A stretch of DNA of 64,000 nt from Aequorivita sp. H23M31 (GTDB lineage Bacteria; Bacteroidota; Bacteroidia; Flavobacteriales; Flavobacteriaceae): positions 1,612,001 through 1,676,000 of the forward strand of contig NZ_CP034951.1 in NCBI RefSeq assembly GCF_004022485.1, given 5' to 3'. The notes under the pieces are model-generated. The model was not told the origin of the DNA. It saw only the letters and a list, made by a program, of their open reading frames with translations, and ran no database searches. The position numbers were made by a program, and so were the translations under genes. Of the stretch, positions 20,651 through 30,400 are shown piece after piece (the stretch's first letter is position 1; each line of letters opens with the position of its first letter).

Positions 20651-21586
20651 ATGGGCGGTTTTCGATTTATATTCATTTTCATTCTGTTGCTAGTTCTAGA
20701 TGGATGCAATTCTTCTGAAGAAAAGAAGAGCTTAAGTACTATCCTACCCAAAAATACACTTTCAAAAACTGAAAATCCGCGAAACATATCCCAAGAATTT
20801 AAAGATTACTGGTTTTCGGGTAACGCTGAAATTACTTCCTACCATTTAAAACAGGAACGCTATAATGAAATCCGAGAAGGGACTGCGGTAACAATCTTTG
20901 TAACGGAAGATTTTTCACCCGACGCCCAAGTAAAAACCAATCAGATTTCGGAAAAAAATATTTCTGTATTAAAACTGAATTTCACTAAAAATTTTAACAC
21001 CGGCATTTATCCCTATTCAATTATGAATAGCATTTTCAGCCCTATTTCCACTACTGGACACGCAATAAAACTTAGTAACAGTGTTCAGGAATGGTGCGGC
21101 CAGGTTTATATACAGCTCAATAATAAAAAGGAATTTGAAATACAGGAACACTCATACTTTGAAGGTGAGGGCGACCAAAAGTTTATCCTACCAAAAACTT
21201 GGCTTGAAGATGAGCTGTGGAATATAATTCGAATTAATCCCGAAGGATTGCCTACTGGCGATTTAAAGGTTATTCCTTCATTAGAATATATCCGATTTCG
21301 ACATATAGAGCCTAAGGAGCACAATGCCTTTGCAAATCTGAAACAAGGTGATTCCTTAACCGTATATACCCTAAACTATCCCGATCTGCAACGCCAACTA
21401 AAGCTTTTCTTTAAGAACAACTTTCCGTATGAAATAGAAAAATGGGAAGAGTTAAACGGTTCGGTTAAAAATGATACGCTCCGCTTACTTACAACGGCTA
21501 CCAAGATCAAAAGGATGAAATTGGATTATTGGAATAAAAACCGGAACGAATATGCGTCTTTAAGAGATTCCTTAGGTCTAAACTAA
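20651..21586 (+). CDS. Conserved lipoprotein downstream of maf
   Basis: The 311-aa protein has a lipobox-like signal (FIFILLLVLDGC, Cys19) and is probably anchored in a membrane facing the periplasm. No catalytic motif stands out; conserved-looking stretches include EFKDYWFSGNAEIT, EWCGQVYIQLN and NIIRINPEGLPTGDLKVIP. Similar proteins in Bacteroidota are often labelled 'septum formation inhibitor Maf' only because of their position next to maf, and this sequence has none of the Maf motifs. It is followed after 8 bp by an MscS-like gene, suggesting an operon. Confidence 0.8.
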   Translation: MGGFRFIFIFILLLVLDGCNSSEEKKSLSTILPKNTLSKTENPRNISQEFKDYWFSGNAEITSYHLKQERYNEIREGTAVTIFVTEDFSPDAQVKTNQISEKNISVLKLNFTKNFNTGIYPYSIMNSIFSPISTTGHAIKLSNSVQEWCGQVYIQLNNKKEFEIQEHSYFEGEGDQKFILPKTWLEDELWNIIRINPEGLPTGDLKVIPSLEYIRFRHIEPKEHNAFANLKQGDSLTVYTLNYPDLQRQLKLFFKNNFPYEIEKWEELNGSVKNDTLRLLTTATKIKRMKLDYWNKNRNEYASLRDSLGLN

Positions 21587-21594
21587 AAAAGAAT

Positions 21595-22158
21595 ATGGAA
21601 AACATAACGGAATATACTTCCCAACTTGTTCAATCTGCGGCATTGATTATTTTACTTTTGCTGATTAGGATTATACTAAGACGGACCATTCGCAACTACG
21701 CAAAAAAGGTTGAAAGACTAGAGCACCGTACCGGCCTTATAATGAAACACGTGGATTTTGCGGTTTTCTTTCTAATTGTTCTAGGGCTTATTACCGTTTG
21801 GGGAGTGGATTTTAGAAACTTAGGAGTGTTTATGTCCTCGGTATTTGCAGTAATTGGGATTGCCTTCTTTGCTCAATGGTCTATCCTCAGCAACATAACA
21901 AGTGGAGTGATAATGTTTTTTACATTTCCCTATAAAATTGGAGATTACATCAAAATCCATGACAAAGAGATACCATCAGAAGGTTTTATTGAGGATATAA
22001 AAACTTTTCATATTATTCTACACACTAAGGATAACGAAGTAATAACCTACCCCAATAGTATGATGTTGCAAAAAGGAGTGAGTATTATCAAACCCGATAG
22101 AATTCCTGAAATCATTACCGAGATTGACAAAAACAAAATGGAACTTCCCCACGACTGA
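21595..22158 (+). CDS. Small mechanosensitive channel (MscS family)
   Basis: The 187-aa membrane protein is shorter than E. coli MscS (286 aa). It has three hydrophobic segments (about 10-28, 52-70, 78-110), the last corresponding to the pore helix (VFAVIGIAFFAQWSILSN), and a short beta domain (GVIMFFTFPYKIGDYIKIHDKE). The C-terminal cytoplasmic cage is truncated, as in many Bacteroidota homologues. It probably releases solutes on osmotic downshock. Its place after maf and the lipoprotein recalls a conserved cluster. Confidence 0.85.
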   Translation: MENITEYTSQLVQSAALIILLLLIRIILRRTIRNYAKKVERLEHRTGLIMKHVDFAVFFLIVLGLITVWGVDFRNLGVFMSSVFAVIGIAFFAQWSILSNITSGVIMFFTFPYKIGDYIKIHDKEIPSEGFIEDIKTFHIILHTKDNEVITYPNSMMLQKGVSIIKPDRIPEIITEIDKNKMELPHD

Positions 22159-22261
22159 TTTAAATAGGGTTCAACTTCATTTTTGGGAATTAAAATTCGC
22201 TAAATAACAAGTCCCCTTATTTTCAGAGGTTTGGCCTAAAATAATTTTATCTCATAATAAG

Positions 22262-22269
22262 TATCTTTG
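22262..22269 (+). promoter_or_regulatory. -7 promoter box for the PIG-L gene
   Basis: TATCTTTG, 31 bases before the ATG at 22301. The nearest TTG upstream is 28 bases away, too far for a standard -33 element. Confidence 0.4.
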
Positions 22270-22300
22270 TGGCTCTGCCGTGTAATAACTATTTCATTTT

Positions 22301-24820
22301 ATGCAAAAATCCTTCCTTTTAAACTTTCTGTTCCTACTTATTACAACAGTAGCTGCAGCTCAAGCACCCAAAAAACCAACTTCTTCTGAAATATACCACA
22401 ACCTCCAAAAATTGAATTTTATTGGGTCCGCTCTATACATCGCAGCCCATCCTGATGACGAGAACACACGTCTCATCTCATATTTGGTCAATGATGTTCA
22501 CGCCAACACTGCCTATCTTTCAATAACTCGTGGCGATGGTGGTCAAAATCTCATAGGTCCTGAATTGCGTGAACTTTTGGGAGCAATTCGTACGGAAGAA
22601 CTTTTGGAAGCACGAAAAATAGATGGAGGAAAACAGTTTTTTACTCGCGCGAACGACTTTGGTTATAGCAAGAACCCAGATGAAACTTTTACATTTTGGA
22701 ATAGAAATGATGTGTTAAGTGATGTGGTTCGGGTAATTAGAGAATTTAAACCCGACATCATTATAAATCGTTTTGACCACCGCAGTCCTGGAACAACTCA
22801 CGGACATCATACGGCGTCGGCAATGTTGAGTATGGAAGCCTATAAGGATGCTGGGAACGTCGCAAAGTTTCCGAAATCGGTTAAAGAATTTGGTACTTGG
22901 GAACCAAAAAGATTGTTCTTCAACACCTCATGGTGGTTTTATGGAAGTCAGGAGAAATTTCAGCAGGCGGATAAATCAAATCTTGTTCCTGTAGAAATTG
23001 GGAGTTATTTTCCATTGCTCGGACTCTCAAACGGCGAAATTGCTTCTTTAAGTAGAAGTATGCATAAATCACAGGGATTTGGAAGCACCGGCTCTCGAGG
23101 CGCGGAAACAGAATATCTGGAATTGCTTAAAGGTTCCAAACTCAAAGACAATGATCTTTTTGATGGTATAAATACCGAATGGAACCGGCTAGAAGGAGGC
23201 GCAGAAATTGGAGCAATTCTAAATCCTTTAGAGAAAGATTTCGACTTTAAGGATCCCTCCACAATGCTACCAGAACTGCTTAAAGCTTATCCTTTAATTT
23301 TAAAGCTAAAAGACGAGCATTGGAAAAATATAAAGTTGGAACAATTAAAACAATTAATTCTAGATTGTAGCGGGATTTTCCTTGAAGCTATTTCAGAACA
23401 GCATACTGTAAATCCCCAAGAAGATTTTAAAGTTAACATTGAAGCCGTTAATCGCGGTAAAAATGAAGTGATTTTGAAGTCGATCAGTGTGTCTTCATCT
23501 AAAAACCAAATCAGTCCTAAAAAGATTATTTGGGACAAATCAGAAGTTCTTTCATTCAATGCAGATAAAAAGATTGAGATTACGTTGAATTCTGGAATGC
23601 ACAATCCGCCCTATTCGTCTCCTTATTGGTTAAACGAAAAAGGAACATTGGGAATGTATGTAGCACCCGAAGAGTTTATTGGCCTTCCAGAAACTCCACA
23701 CCTCGAACAATTGGATTTTGAAATCCAGTTTGGCAATGCCGTTATTCCGTTTACCAAGTCTGTTATATACAAGTTCAATGATCCGGTGAACGGTGAAGTA
23801 TATAGACCGCTGGAAGTTTTGCCTGAAGTTACCGCCTCTATCCCCGAAAAAGTTCTGATTTTCGCTAATGACGACCCTAGGAATATTAACGTAATAGTAC
23901 GGGCCGGTAAAAGTAATATTTCAGGAAACGTTAGTCTCGAACATCCAGAAGGATGGAAAGTGGAGCCATCAAATTTGCCCTTTAAACTAGAACGAACTGG
24001 CGAAACAAAAACCGTCAATTTTACAGTTTCGCCCCCAAGAGGAGAAAGTGAAGGATTTATAAAAACCCTTATCACACTAGATGGCAGTGAGGAAACCTTT
24101 GATAAGGAATTGATAACCATCGATTATGAACACATTCCCTATCAAAGTATTTTATTGCCTTCGGAAGCAAAGGTCGCAAAAATCGACATTCAGAAAAAAG
24201 GAGAAAATATAGGCTATATAAACGGCGCTGGTGATGCTATACCCGAAAGTTTAAAACAAATTGGATATTCCGTAACTACTTTTGACCCAACGAATATTTC
24301 AGAAAAGAGTCTTCAGAAATTTGATGCGGTTGTAATTGGAATTCGGGCCTACAACACCGTTCCGGAACTTGCTTTTGCACAGAAAACTTTGAATAAATAT
24401 GTAGAAAACGGAGGAACGCTAATAGTTCAATACAATACGAACCACGCTCTGGTTACAGAAAATATTGCCCCTTACCCTCTTAAACTTTCCCGTGATCGCG
24501 TTACGGATGAATTTTCCGCAGTTACATTTCTTGCACCCAAAAATCCACTATTAAACACTCCCAACAAAATAACCCAAAAAGATTTTGAAGGATGGGTACA
24601 GGAACGTGGACTTTACTTTCCAAATGAATGGTCGAAGGAATTCACGCCCATCTTGGGAATGCACGACCGAGGAGAACCTGAAACAAAGGGTGCTCTACTG
24701 GTGGCTAAATATGGAAAAGGTTATTATATCTATACAGGTTTGAGTTTTTTCCGTGAACTTCCCGCGGGCGTTCCGGGAGCATATAGATTGTTTGCCAATA
24801 TGCTGTCGATTGGGAAATAA
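22301..24820 (+). CDS. Secreted PIG-L (LmbE) deacetylase with C-terminal amidotransferase-like domain
   Basis: The 839-aa protein has a signal peptide (MQKSFLLNFLFLLITTVAAAQA). A LmbE/PIG-L deacetylase domain spans about 40-290 with zinc ligands AAHPDDEN (His50, Asp53) and HGHH (His167/170). A long beta-rich middle (about 370-620) resembles carbohydrate-binding or NEW3-type Ig domains. The C-terminal 220 residues have a GATase1-like fold (DAVVIGIRAYNT... NGGTLIVQYNT... GKGYYIYTGLSFFRELPAG). The family removes N-acetyl groups from sugars or related amides. This secreted multidomain form is common in Bacteroidota and may act on glycans outside the cytoplasm; the substrate is unknown. Confidence 0.87.
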   Translation: MQKSFLLNFLFLLITTVAAAQAPKKPTSSEIYHNLQKLNFIGSALYIAAHPDDENTRLISYLVNDVHANTAYLSITRGDGGQNLIGPELRELLGAIRTEELLEARKIDGGKQFFTRANDFGYSKNPDETFTFWNRNDVLSDVVRVIREFKPDIIINRFDHRSPGTTHGHHTASAMLSMEAYKDAGNVAKFPKSVKEFGTWEPKRLFFNTSWWFYGSQEKFQQADKSNLVPVEIGSYFPLLGLSNGEIASLSRSMHKSQGFGSTGSRGAETEYLELLKGSKLKDNDLFDGINTEWNRLEGGAEIGAILNPLEKDFDFKDPSTMLPELLKAYPLILKLKDEHWKNIKLEQLKQLILDCSGIFLEAISEQHTVNPQEDFKVNIEAVNRGKNEVILKSISVSSSKNQISPKKIIWDKSEVLSFNADKKIEITLNSGMHNPPYSSPYWLNEKGTLGMYVAPEEFIGLPETPHLEQLDFEIQFGNAVIPFTKSVIYKFNDPVNGEVYRPLEVLPEVTASIPEKVLIFANDDPRNINVIVRAGKSNISGNVSLEHPEGWKVEPSNLPFKLERTGETKTVNFTVSPPRGESEGFIKTLITLDGSEETFDKELITIDYEHIPYQSILLPSEAKVAKIDIQKKGENIGYINGAGDAIPESLKQIGYSVTTFDPTNISEKSLQKFDAVVIGIRAYNTVPELAFAQKTLNKYVENGGTLIVQYNTNHALVTENIAPYPLKLSRDRVTDEFSAVTFLAPKNPLLNTPNKITQKDFEGWVQERGLYFPNEWSKEFTPILGMHDRGEPETKGALLVAKYGKGYYIYTGLSFFRELPAGVPGAYRLFANMLSIGK

Positions 24821-24895
24821 GATAGCGATGGGACTTAAGCGGTAAAAATTCCGTATTTTTAAGCTTTAAAAAATTGAGAAAACTGTGAAACAATA

Positions 24896-24928
24896 AGACC
24901 TTACAGGTTTTGGAAACCTATGAGGTCT
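24896..24928. repeat. REP-like hairpin repeat
   Basis: AGACCTTACAGGTTT and AAACCTATGAGGTCT form a 15-bp stem (13 Watson-Crick pairs, one G-U, one mismatch) with a TGG loop. There is no T-run. The pattern recalls a palindromic intergenic repeat that I associate with Bacteroidota genomes; only this copy was noticed here. Apart from it, 24821-25120 shows no gene. Confidence 0.6.
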
Positions 24929-25120
24929 GTTCAAAATAAAGTCCTGATTGAGGAATGTTTTTATAATTATAAATATAAAGAGATTATAAAAAATTCAATT
25001 TCAAATTAAAAACCTTAATGTTAAATCTGTGAATACTCAATAGTACTGTGAGAGATTACTAATCCTAGAATTACGCGAAGTTCCGCATAGAATTCCCGAG
25101 AACTTAGAAGTATTTTAAAT

Positions 25121-25231
25121 ATGAATCAACAATCCCAAAAATTTGTCTGGAAATGGAGCTTTACAATTGTGCTTCTTCTAAATGCTGTTTATATCTATTT
25201 GTTTTATCTATTAATGCAAAATTTCACCTAG
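25121..25231 (+). CDS. 36-aa single-pass membrane microprotein upstream of the symporter
   Basis: The ORF runs from ATG 25121 to TAG 25229-25231, and the symporter ATG begins at the next base. The product has a polar start (MNQQSQKFVWKW), one strongly hydrophobic stretch (SFTIVLLLNAVYIYLFYLL) and a short end MQNFT. The immediate stop-start junction points to translational coupling. Small hydrophobic partners of this kind precede other transporters (DUF4212 before acetate-type symporters, small subunits of NSS transporters), so a helper role for the symporter is a reasonable inference. I do not recognise its family. Confidence 0.6.
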   Translation: MNQQSQKFVWKWSFTIVLLLNAVYIYLFYLLMQNFT

Positions 25232-26932
25232 ATGCAGCAGATTGATTGGATTGTATTAATCGGAACCCTTCTTTTTATCGTACTATATGGCACTTGGAAA
25301 TCCCGTCAACAAAAGGATACCGAGGATTATCTAAAGGGTGGAAATACTGCAAATTGGTGGACCATAGGCCTGAGCGTTATGGCTACACAGGCTAGCGCAA
25401 TTACCTTTCTGTCCACTCCTGGGCAGGCGTTCCAAGACGGAATGGGATTTGTCCAGTTTTACTTTGGGCTACCTATTGCCATGGTAATTATCTGTATGGT
25501 TTTTATTCCCATTTACCATAAATTAAATGTTTACACCGCCTACGAATATCTTGAAACCCGCTTTGATAAAAAAACACGGACTTTAACTGCAATATTGTTT
25601 TTAATCCAACGCGGGCTCGCTTGCGGCATAACCATATTTGCACCGTCAATTATACTGTCTGCAGTACTCGGCTGGAATTTGGTTTATCTAAATATCATTA
25701 TTGGCGTTCTGGTAATAATATATACGGTAAGCGGAGGAACAAAAGCAGTGAGTGTAACCCAAAAACAACAAATGGCGGTCATTTTTCTGGGAATGACAAT
25801 TGCCTTCCTCTTGATTTTAAACTATTTACCCCTTGATATAACCTTTAGTAAAGCACTCGAAATTGCTGGCGCAAATGGAAAAATGGATATTCTCGATTTT
25901 TCATTCGATTTTGACAATAGGTACACGTTTTGGAGCGGAATAATAGGTGGAACATTTTTAGCACTTTCCTATTTTGGAACAGACCAAAGTCAAGTTCAAC
26001 GATACCTGTCTGGAAGAAGCGTAAAACAGAGTCAGATGGGATTGATAATGAATGGATTGCTAAAGGTCCCTATGCAATTCTTCATTTTATTAGTGGGAGT
26101 TATGGTTTTTGTTTTTTATCAGTTTAACAGTTCTCCACTCCATTTTAACCCATCGGCAGTAAAAGATGTAAAACAATCTGTTTATGCCGAGGAATATAAT
26201 GATCTCGAAGTTAAAAAAGAAGAGGCGGACAAGCAACTTATTGCTACCCAAATTGACTATTCTAAAGCCGCAACAGACTTAGAGAAGCAAGAATATATTC
26301 AAAAAATAGAGCAACTTAACTTGACTGAAAAACAACTTCGTGAAGAATCTGTTGCACTTATTAAAAAAGCCAATCCCGGAGCTGAGACCAATGATAAGGA
26401 TTATGTGTTTATCCATTTTATTCTAACGAACCTTCCGCGCGGTTTGATTGGGCTGTTGCTAGCTGTAATACTTAGTGCAGCCATGTCTTCGACAGCGTCA
26501 GAACTTAATGCTCTCGGGAGCACTACGGCCATCGATCTGTATAAAAGAAATGTTCCTCACAAAAGAGAAAAACATTATGTGGCTGCTTCGCGAGGGTTTA
26601 CTTTGGTTTGGGGAATAATAGCCATTTTAGTAGCCTGTACCGCCCATTTATTTGATAATCTGATCCAATTGGTAAATATTATTGGTTCTATTTTTTATGG
26701 AAATGTTTTAGGAATTTTCCTTTTAGCCTTTTTTATCCGTTATGTACGCGGAAAGGCAGTTTTTATTGCCGCTTTAATTACCCAGGCCATCATTATTTAT
26801 ATCTGGTATATCGATTTGATGCCTTATCTCTGGTTGAACTTAGTGGGTTGTGCAGTGGTAATGGGCATTGCTCTTCTGCTTCAGACCCTACTTCCCAGAA
26901 ATGAAGATGAAAATACAGCGACTGTTCGGTAA
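25232..26932 (+). CDS. Sodium:solute symporter (SSS family)
   Basis: The 566-aa protein has about 13 membrane segments and typical SSS features (WWTIGLSVMATQASAITFLSTPGQAFQDG; the GTKAVSVTQKQQM loop; YFGTDQSQVQRYL; LSAAMSSTASELNALGS). It should import an organic solute with Na+; the substrate (sugar, sialic acid, nucleoside or organic acid) cannot be read from the sequence. Between two membrane segments (about 300-388) lies a charged, coiled-coil-like insertion rich in E, K and Q, unusual for compact SSS proteins. It directly follows the microprotein gene at 25121. Confidence 0.9.
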   Translation: MQQIDWIVLIGTLLFIVLYGTWKSRQQKDTEDYLKGGNTANWWTIGLSVMATQASAITFLSTPGQAFQDGMGFVQFYFGLPIAMVIICMVFIPIYHKLNVYTAYEYLETRFDKKTRTLTAILFLIQRGLACGITIFAPSIILSAVLGWNLVYLNIIIGVLVIIYTVSGGTKAVSVTQKQQMAVIFLGMTIAFLLILNYLPLDITFSKALEIAGANGKMDILDFSFDFDNRYTFWSGIIGGTFLALSYFGTDQSQVQRYLSGRSVKQSQMGLIMNGLLKVPMQFFILLVGVMVFVFYQFNSSPLHFNPSAVKDVKQSVYAEEYNDLEVKKEEADKQLIATQIDYSKAATDLEKQEYIQKIEQLNLTEKQLREESVALIKKANPGAETNDKDYVFIHFILTNLPRGLIGLLLAVILSAAMSSTASELNALGSTTAIDLYKRNVPHKREKHYVAASRGFTLVWGIIAILVACTAHLFDNLIQLVNIIGSIFYGNVLGIFLLAFFIRYVRGKAVFIAALITQAIIIYIWYIDLMPYLWLNLVGCAVVMGIALLLQTLLPRNEDENTATVR

Positions 26933-27421
26933 TTATTGATACTGTAAAATTCTCACTAAAGCAAAAAGCTAATTGGTTTATATCTTCCTATCTGTATTAT
27001 TTTCTTCTATTGGTATATGGAAGTGAGGAAAGGTAACATTTTCATTAAACTGGTTAGCTTTACGACAAGAGAATATTCCCCTTCTTCCCAAAATAAAATG
27101 TGTGAACTTCTTAATTACCAAGGTAGTATTAATTGCCGTTGAAAAAATTCTTAGAAAATAGAATTGTTGGAAAATGTCCAGTAATAAAATATTTTCTGAA
27201 GTAGGTTTTGTATAAGAGCAGGAACTAATTTTCTTATATAAACTATAATCCTAGAGCTTACTAAATGCTCATCATTGGACCGGTGTGCACGGATTCGCTT
27301 CAATCAAATAGAATATCTGATATATAATCGAAAATTAAATCTCTCAAAATCTGGTTTTAGCAACTGAGAGTTTTCGGAAAAAATATCCCTATCCATCCTC
27401 AAAAGAATAAAAATCAAAAAA
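26933..27421. other. Long intergenic region without a recognised gene
   Basis: About 490 bp of A+T-rich DNA between the converging symporter and GEVED protein genes. No frame of convincing length or composition, no tRNA and no clear repeat was seen until the terminator at 27422. Confidence 0.5.
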
Positions 27422-27453
27422 AAATAGCCGCTCCAAACTTGGAACGGCTATTT
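27422..27453 (-). terminator. Intrinsic terminator of the GEVED protein gene
   Basis: AAATAGCCGCTCCAA pairs with TTGGAACGGCTATTT (one G-U type mismatch) around a very short loop. The A-run on its left becomes a T-run in the minus-strand transcript. Confidence 0.75.
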
Positions 27454-27485
27454 CTACCTTATAATTGGTGTTTCTTAAGTACCAA

Positions 27486-30400
27486 CTATTGTTTTAGAAC
27501 CTTGAAATTCTCTTCAAGTCCTCCTTCAAAAGTAACTCGGAAGATATAAGTTCCGGTAGGCAAAGTGGATACATCAACTTTACCATCAGCAAATTGTTTA
27601 TTGCTTATTACCTGCTGTCCTAATACATTGTAAGCAGACACAGACTCAATAGTTCGGTTTGCAGAAATGTTCAGAATTTCTGACATTGGGTTTGGATGGT
27701 AAGAGAAATTCAAGTTTGAATAATCCTGAACTCCAACAACGCCATCTACGACAACCGTGTAGTCTTCAGTTTCTCCATATCCTTGATCCTCGTCACAAGA
27801 CATATCCCAAGTAGCGGAAGCTTCACCTACTGCGGCAACACGAACCCTCATTCTATAATTTCCATCAGTAGTACCGGCAGGAATAGCAATGTTGCCAGTT
27901 AAAGCCTGAGCACTGCCTGTTCCAATGTAGAAGAATTCGTCCTCATCAAAAGTTCCGTTGGAATCAAAATCGATCCACACAGAAACTGACTCGTAGGCCC
28001 ATCCGTTTCCAACACTTACGGAGATTGGGTATGTTCCACCTGACTGAACGGTTGCTTCCATTGCAGTGTAGTCACCATAACCATTAGGACTACAAGAAGT
28101 TGTATTGTCAATTTCTTGGAAAGTAACATTGGTTATCATATCACCATCTGTACAATCCAACTCAGGTGTACAGTATATCATAGACTCTGCAGTAGTAAAG
28201 GTGGCAATTTCAGAATAGGAAGTTTCTTGTGAAAAAGAACAAGTTACTTCTAATCTCCATTCTACAGATACACCTAGGCCAGAAGGAGCTGTTGCTTGGT
28301 AAGAAGAATAATGATCTTCTGCAACACCCTCATCAATCCATCCAGCACCATCTGTATTGGACTGCCACTGGTAGGTCAATCCATTGCCAGTTGAATATCC
28401 TGAAGCAGAAACGGTGTAGCTGCTATTTGGATTTCCTTCGGTTGGGTTAACAGAAGCAATACCGGCATCAGGAGTGCCTGAGCAGTCTTCCATTTCTCCA
28501 ATAAATAGAGTATAATCCTCACCCTGACCAAAACTGTAGGAAGCACAAGGGAATAATGGAGAAGTATTATAATTCTTCACTACTCTCAGTAAATGTTCTC
28601 CGGCAGTCAAACTTGAAGGCAAAGTTATAGTAGCTGTAGCCTGTTGGCCATCTGTACCAGTTGAATTTGTAATTGAACCAATTTCAAACATTTCAAACGT
28701 ACGCCATGGTTGCTCGCTATCAGTGTTAATGAAAACAGTGAAATAATTGGTATAGGAGCCAGCTGTATTCCCCTCCAAAGCTACCTCTAGGGTTGCTCCT
28801 TCTTCAGCATTAATTACGATACTTGTAAAGTCCTCTAGAACTACGGTACTGGTAGCAGGCGAGGAATTATCAACGTTAGCAATTTGAACTCTAGTAATAG
28901 GTTCTACCGTTGAGGTAATGTTGAAGTTACACTCAAACGGTGGTGGGTCAACTACAGTACAGTAAAGTTTAAATACAGCTTGATTTCCATCTTCGTCACT
29001 TATCCAAGCTCCTCCAGCTTCGGAAGTGTGGATTGGTGCGCCAAGCGTTCCAACAGAGGTTACTTCCCAATAAGCTGTACCACCATTTGCAACCGGTTGC
29101 ATCCAGAAAGTAGCTCCATTTGGTCCTCCTTCAAATTCAAGATCAGTCTCTAGCATTACCTGATAAACATCAAAGCCAAAGGCACCTCCAATCACAGTTT
29201 GGGAGTAAGGAACAAGGCCAGTTACAGCCTCTACTACAGTACTTCCAGGAGCGCCATTGTTATCGTTATAGAAATTGATATCTACAGACGTTAGAGGACC
29301 TTGACTCAGAATATTCAATACAATTGAGCGTACATTCAAAGTATTGTCCGGAGATACCATAAAGTCGTCGGCATTTCTAAAACTACCGCCAGCGGTTATG
29401 TTATATCCATTTTCAAAGTTGTTACTATCATCTCCTTGACCACAATCAGGACCTTCCCCTTCCTCGATATTTAAAGTGAAGTCCAAAGCCTGTCCGTATC
29501 CCGACTCAGTTCCCATTCCAAAGGGATCAAACTGAATTCCGCAAGGAGTAACAATTGCATCAGATAACTCGTCAAAATAAGTTTTGGTAATTCTGATACG
29601 GGTTTCACCTAGAACAGCACCGGATGGTACTTCGATATCCATGGATACAGAAATTCCGTCATTTCCGCTAGAATTCTCTAAGGTCCCAAGTTCGTAAACT
29701 TCACCTTCATCATCCAAAATTCCATTTTGGTTCCAGTCGATGAATGCCACGATATTTGTTGTGAAATCGCCATAAGTATTTCCTTCAACAGAAAGATTAT
29801 ACGTATTTCCGGAGATAAGATCTACAATAACGTCTGTCTTGTCTATCAATACGTCAGTTGAATTATCATTGGTAATAGTAGTACCAGCAAGTTCAACTTT
29901 AGTAATTTCCTCAACAACCACTGAACCATCACTTTCATCAATATTACAATATGGACTAGGGAAAGGTTCTTCTCCACCGGCAACATTCACTGTATAATCC
30001 TCAATCTGACCAAAAGAGGCTGATCCGCAAGGATTTGTTCTGGCCGAGTTGAAATTCTTGATTACACGCATACGGGTTTCACCAGCAACAGCATCTTCAG
30101 GAACAAGAATATCACTTATAGCCTGTTGTCCATCAGATCCTGTCGAATTTACTATTGAACCAATTGTATACATCTCCTCTGTTTCAAACTCGCCGTTGTG
30201 GTTCCAATCTACCCAAACAGTAAAATAATTTGTATAATTTCCTTTAGTGTTTCCTTCAGCCGCAAAACTATATGTTTCTCCGGCTTCTACTTCAGCAGTA
30301 AATGCTGTAAAATCTTCATAAGGAACAGTACTGGCAGCATCTGAACTGTTATCAATGCCAGCAAAGATTACACGGGTTATTGCTTCAACACTAGAAACTG

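Noticed and set aside
20651..21586. A second Maf protein
   Set aside because: It has none of the Maf motifs; it is a lipoprotein that merely follows maf.
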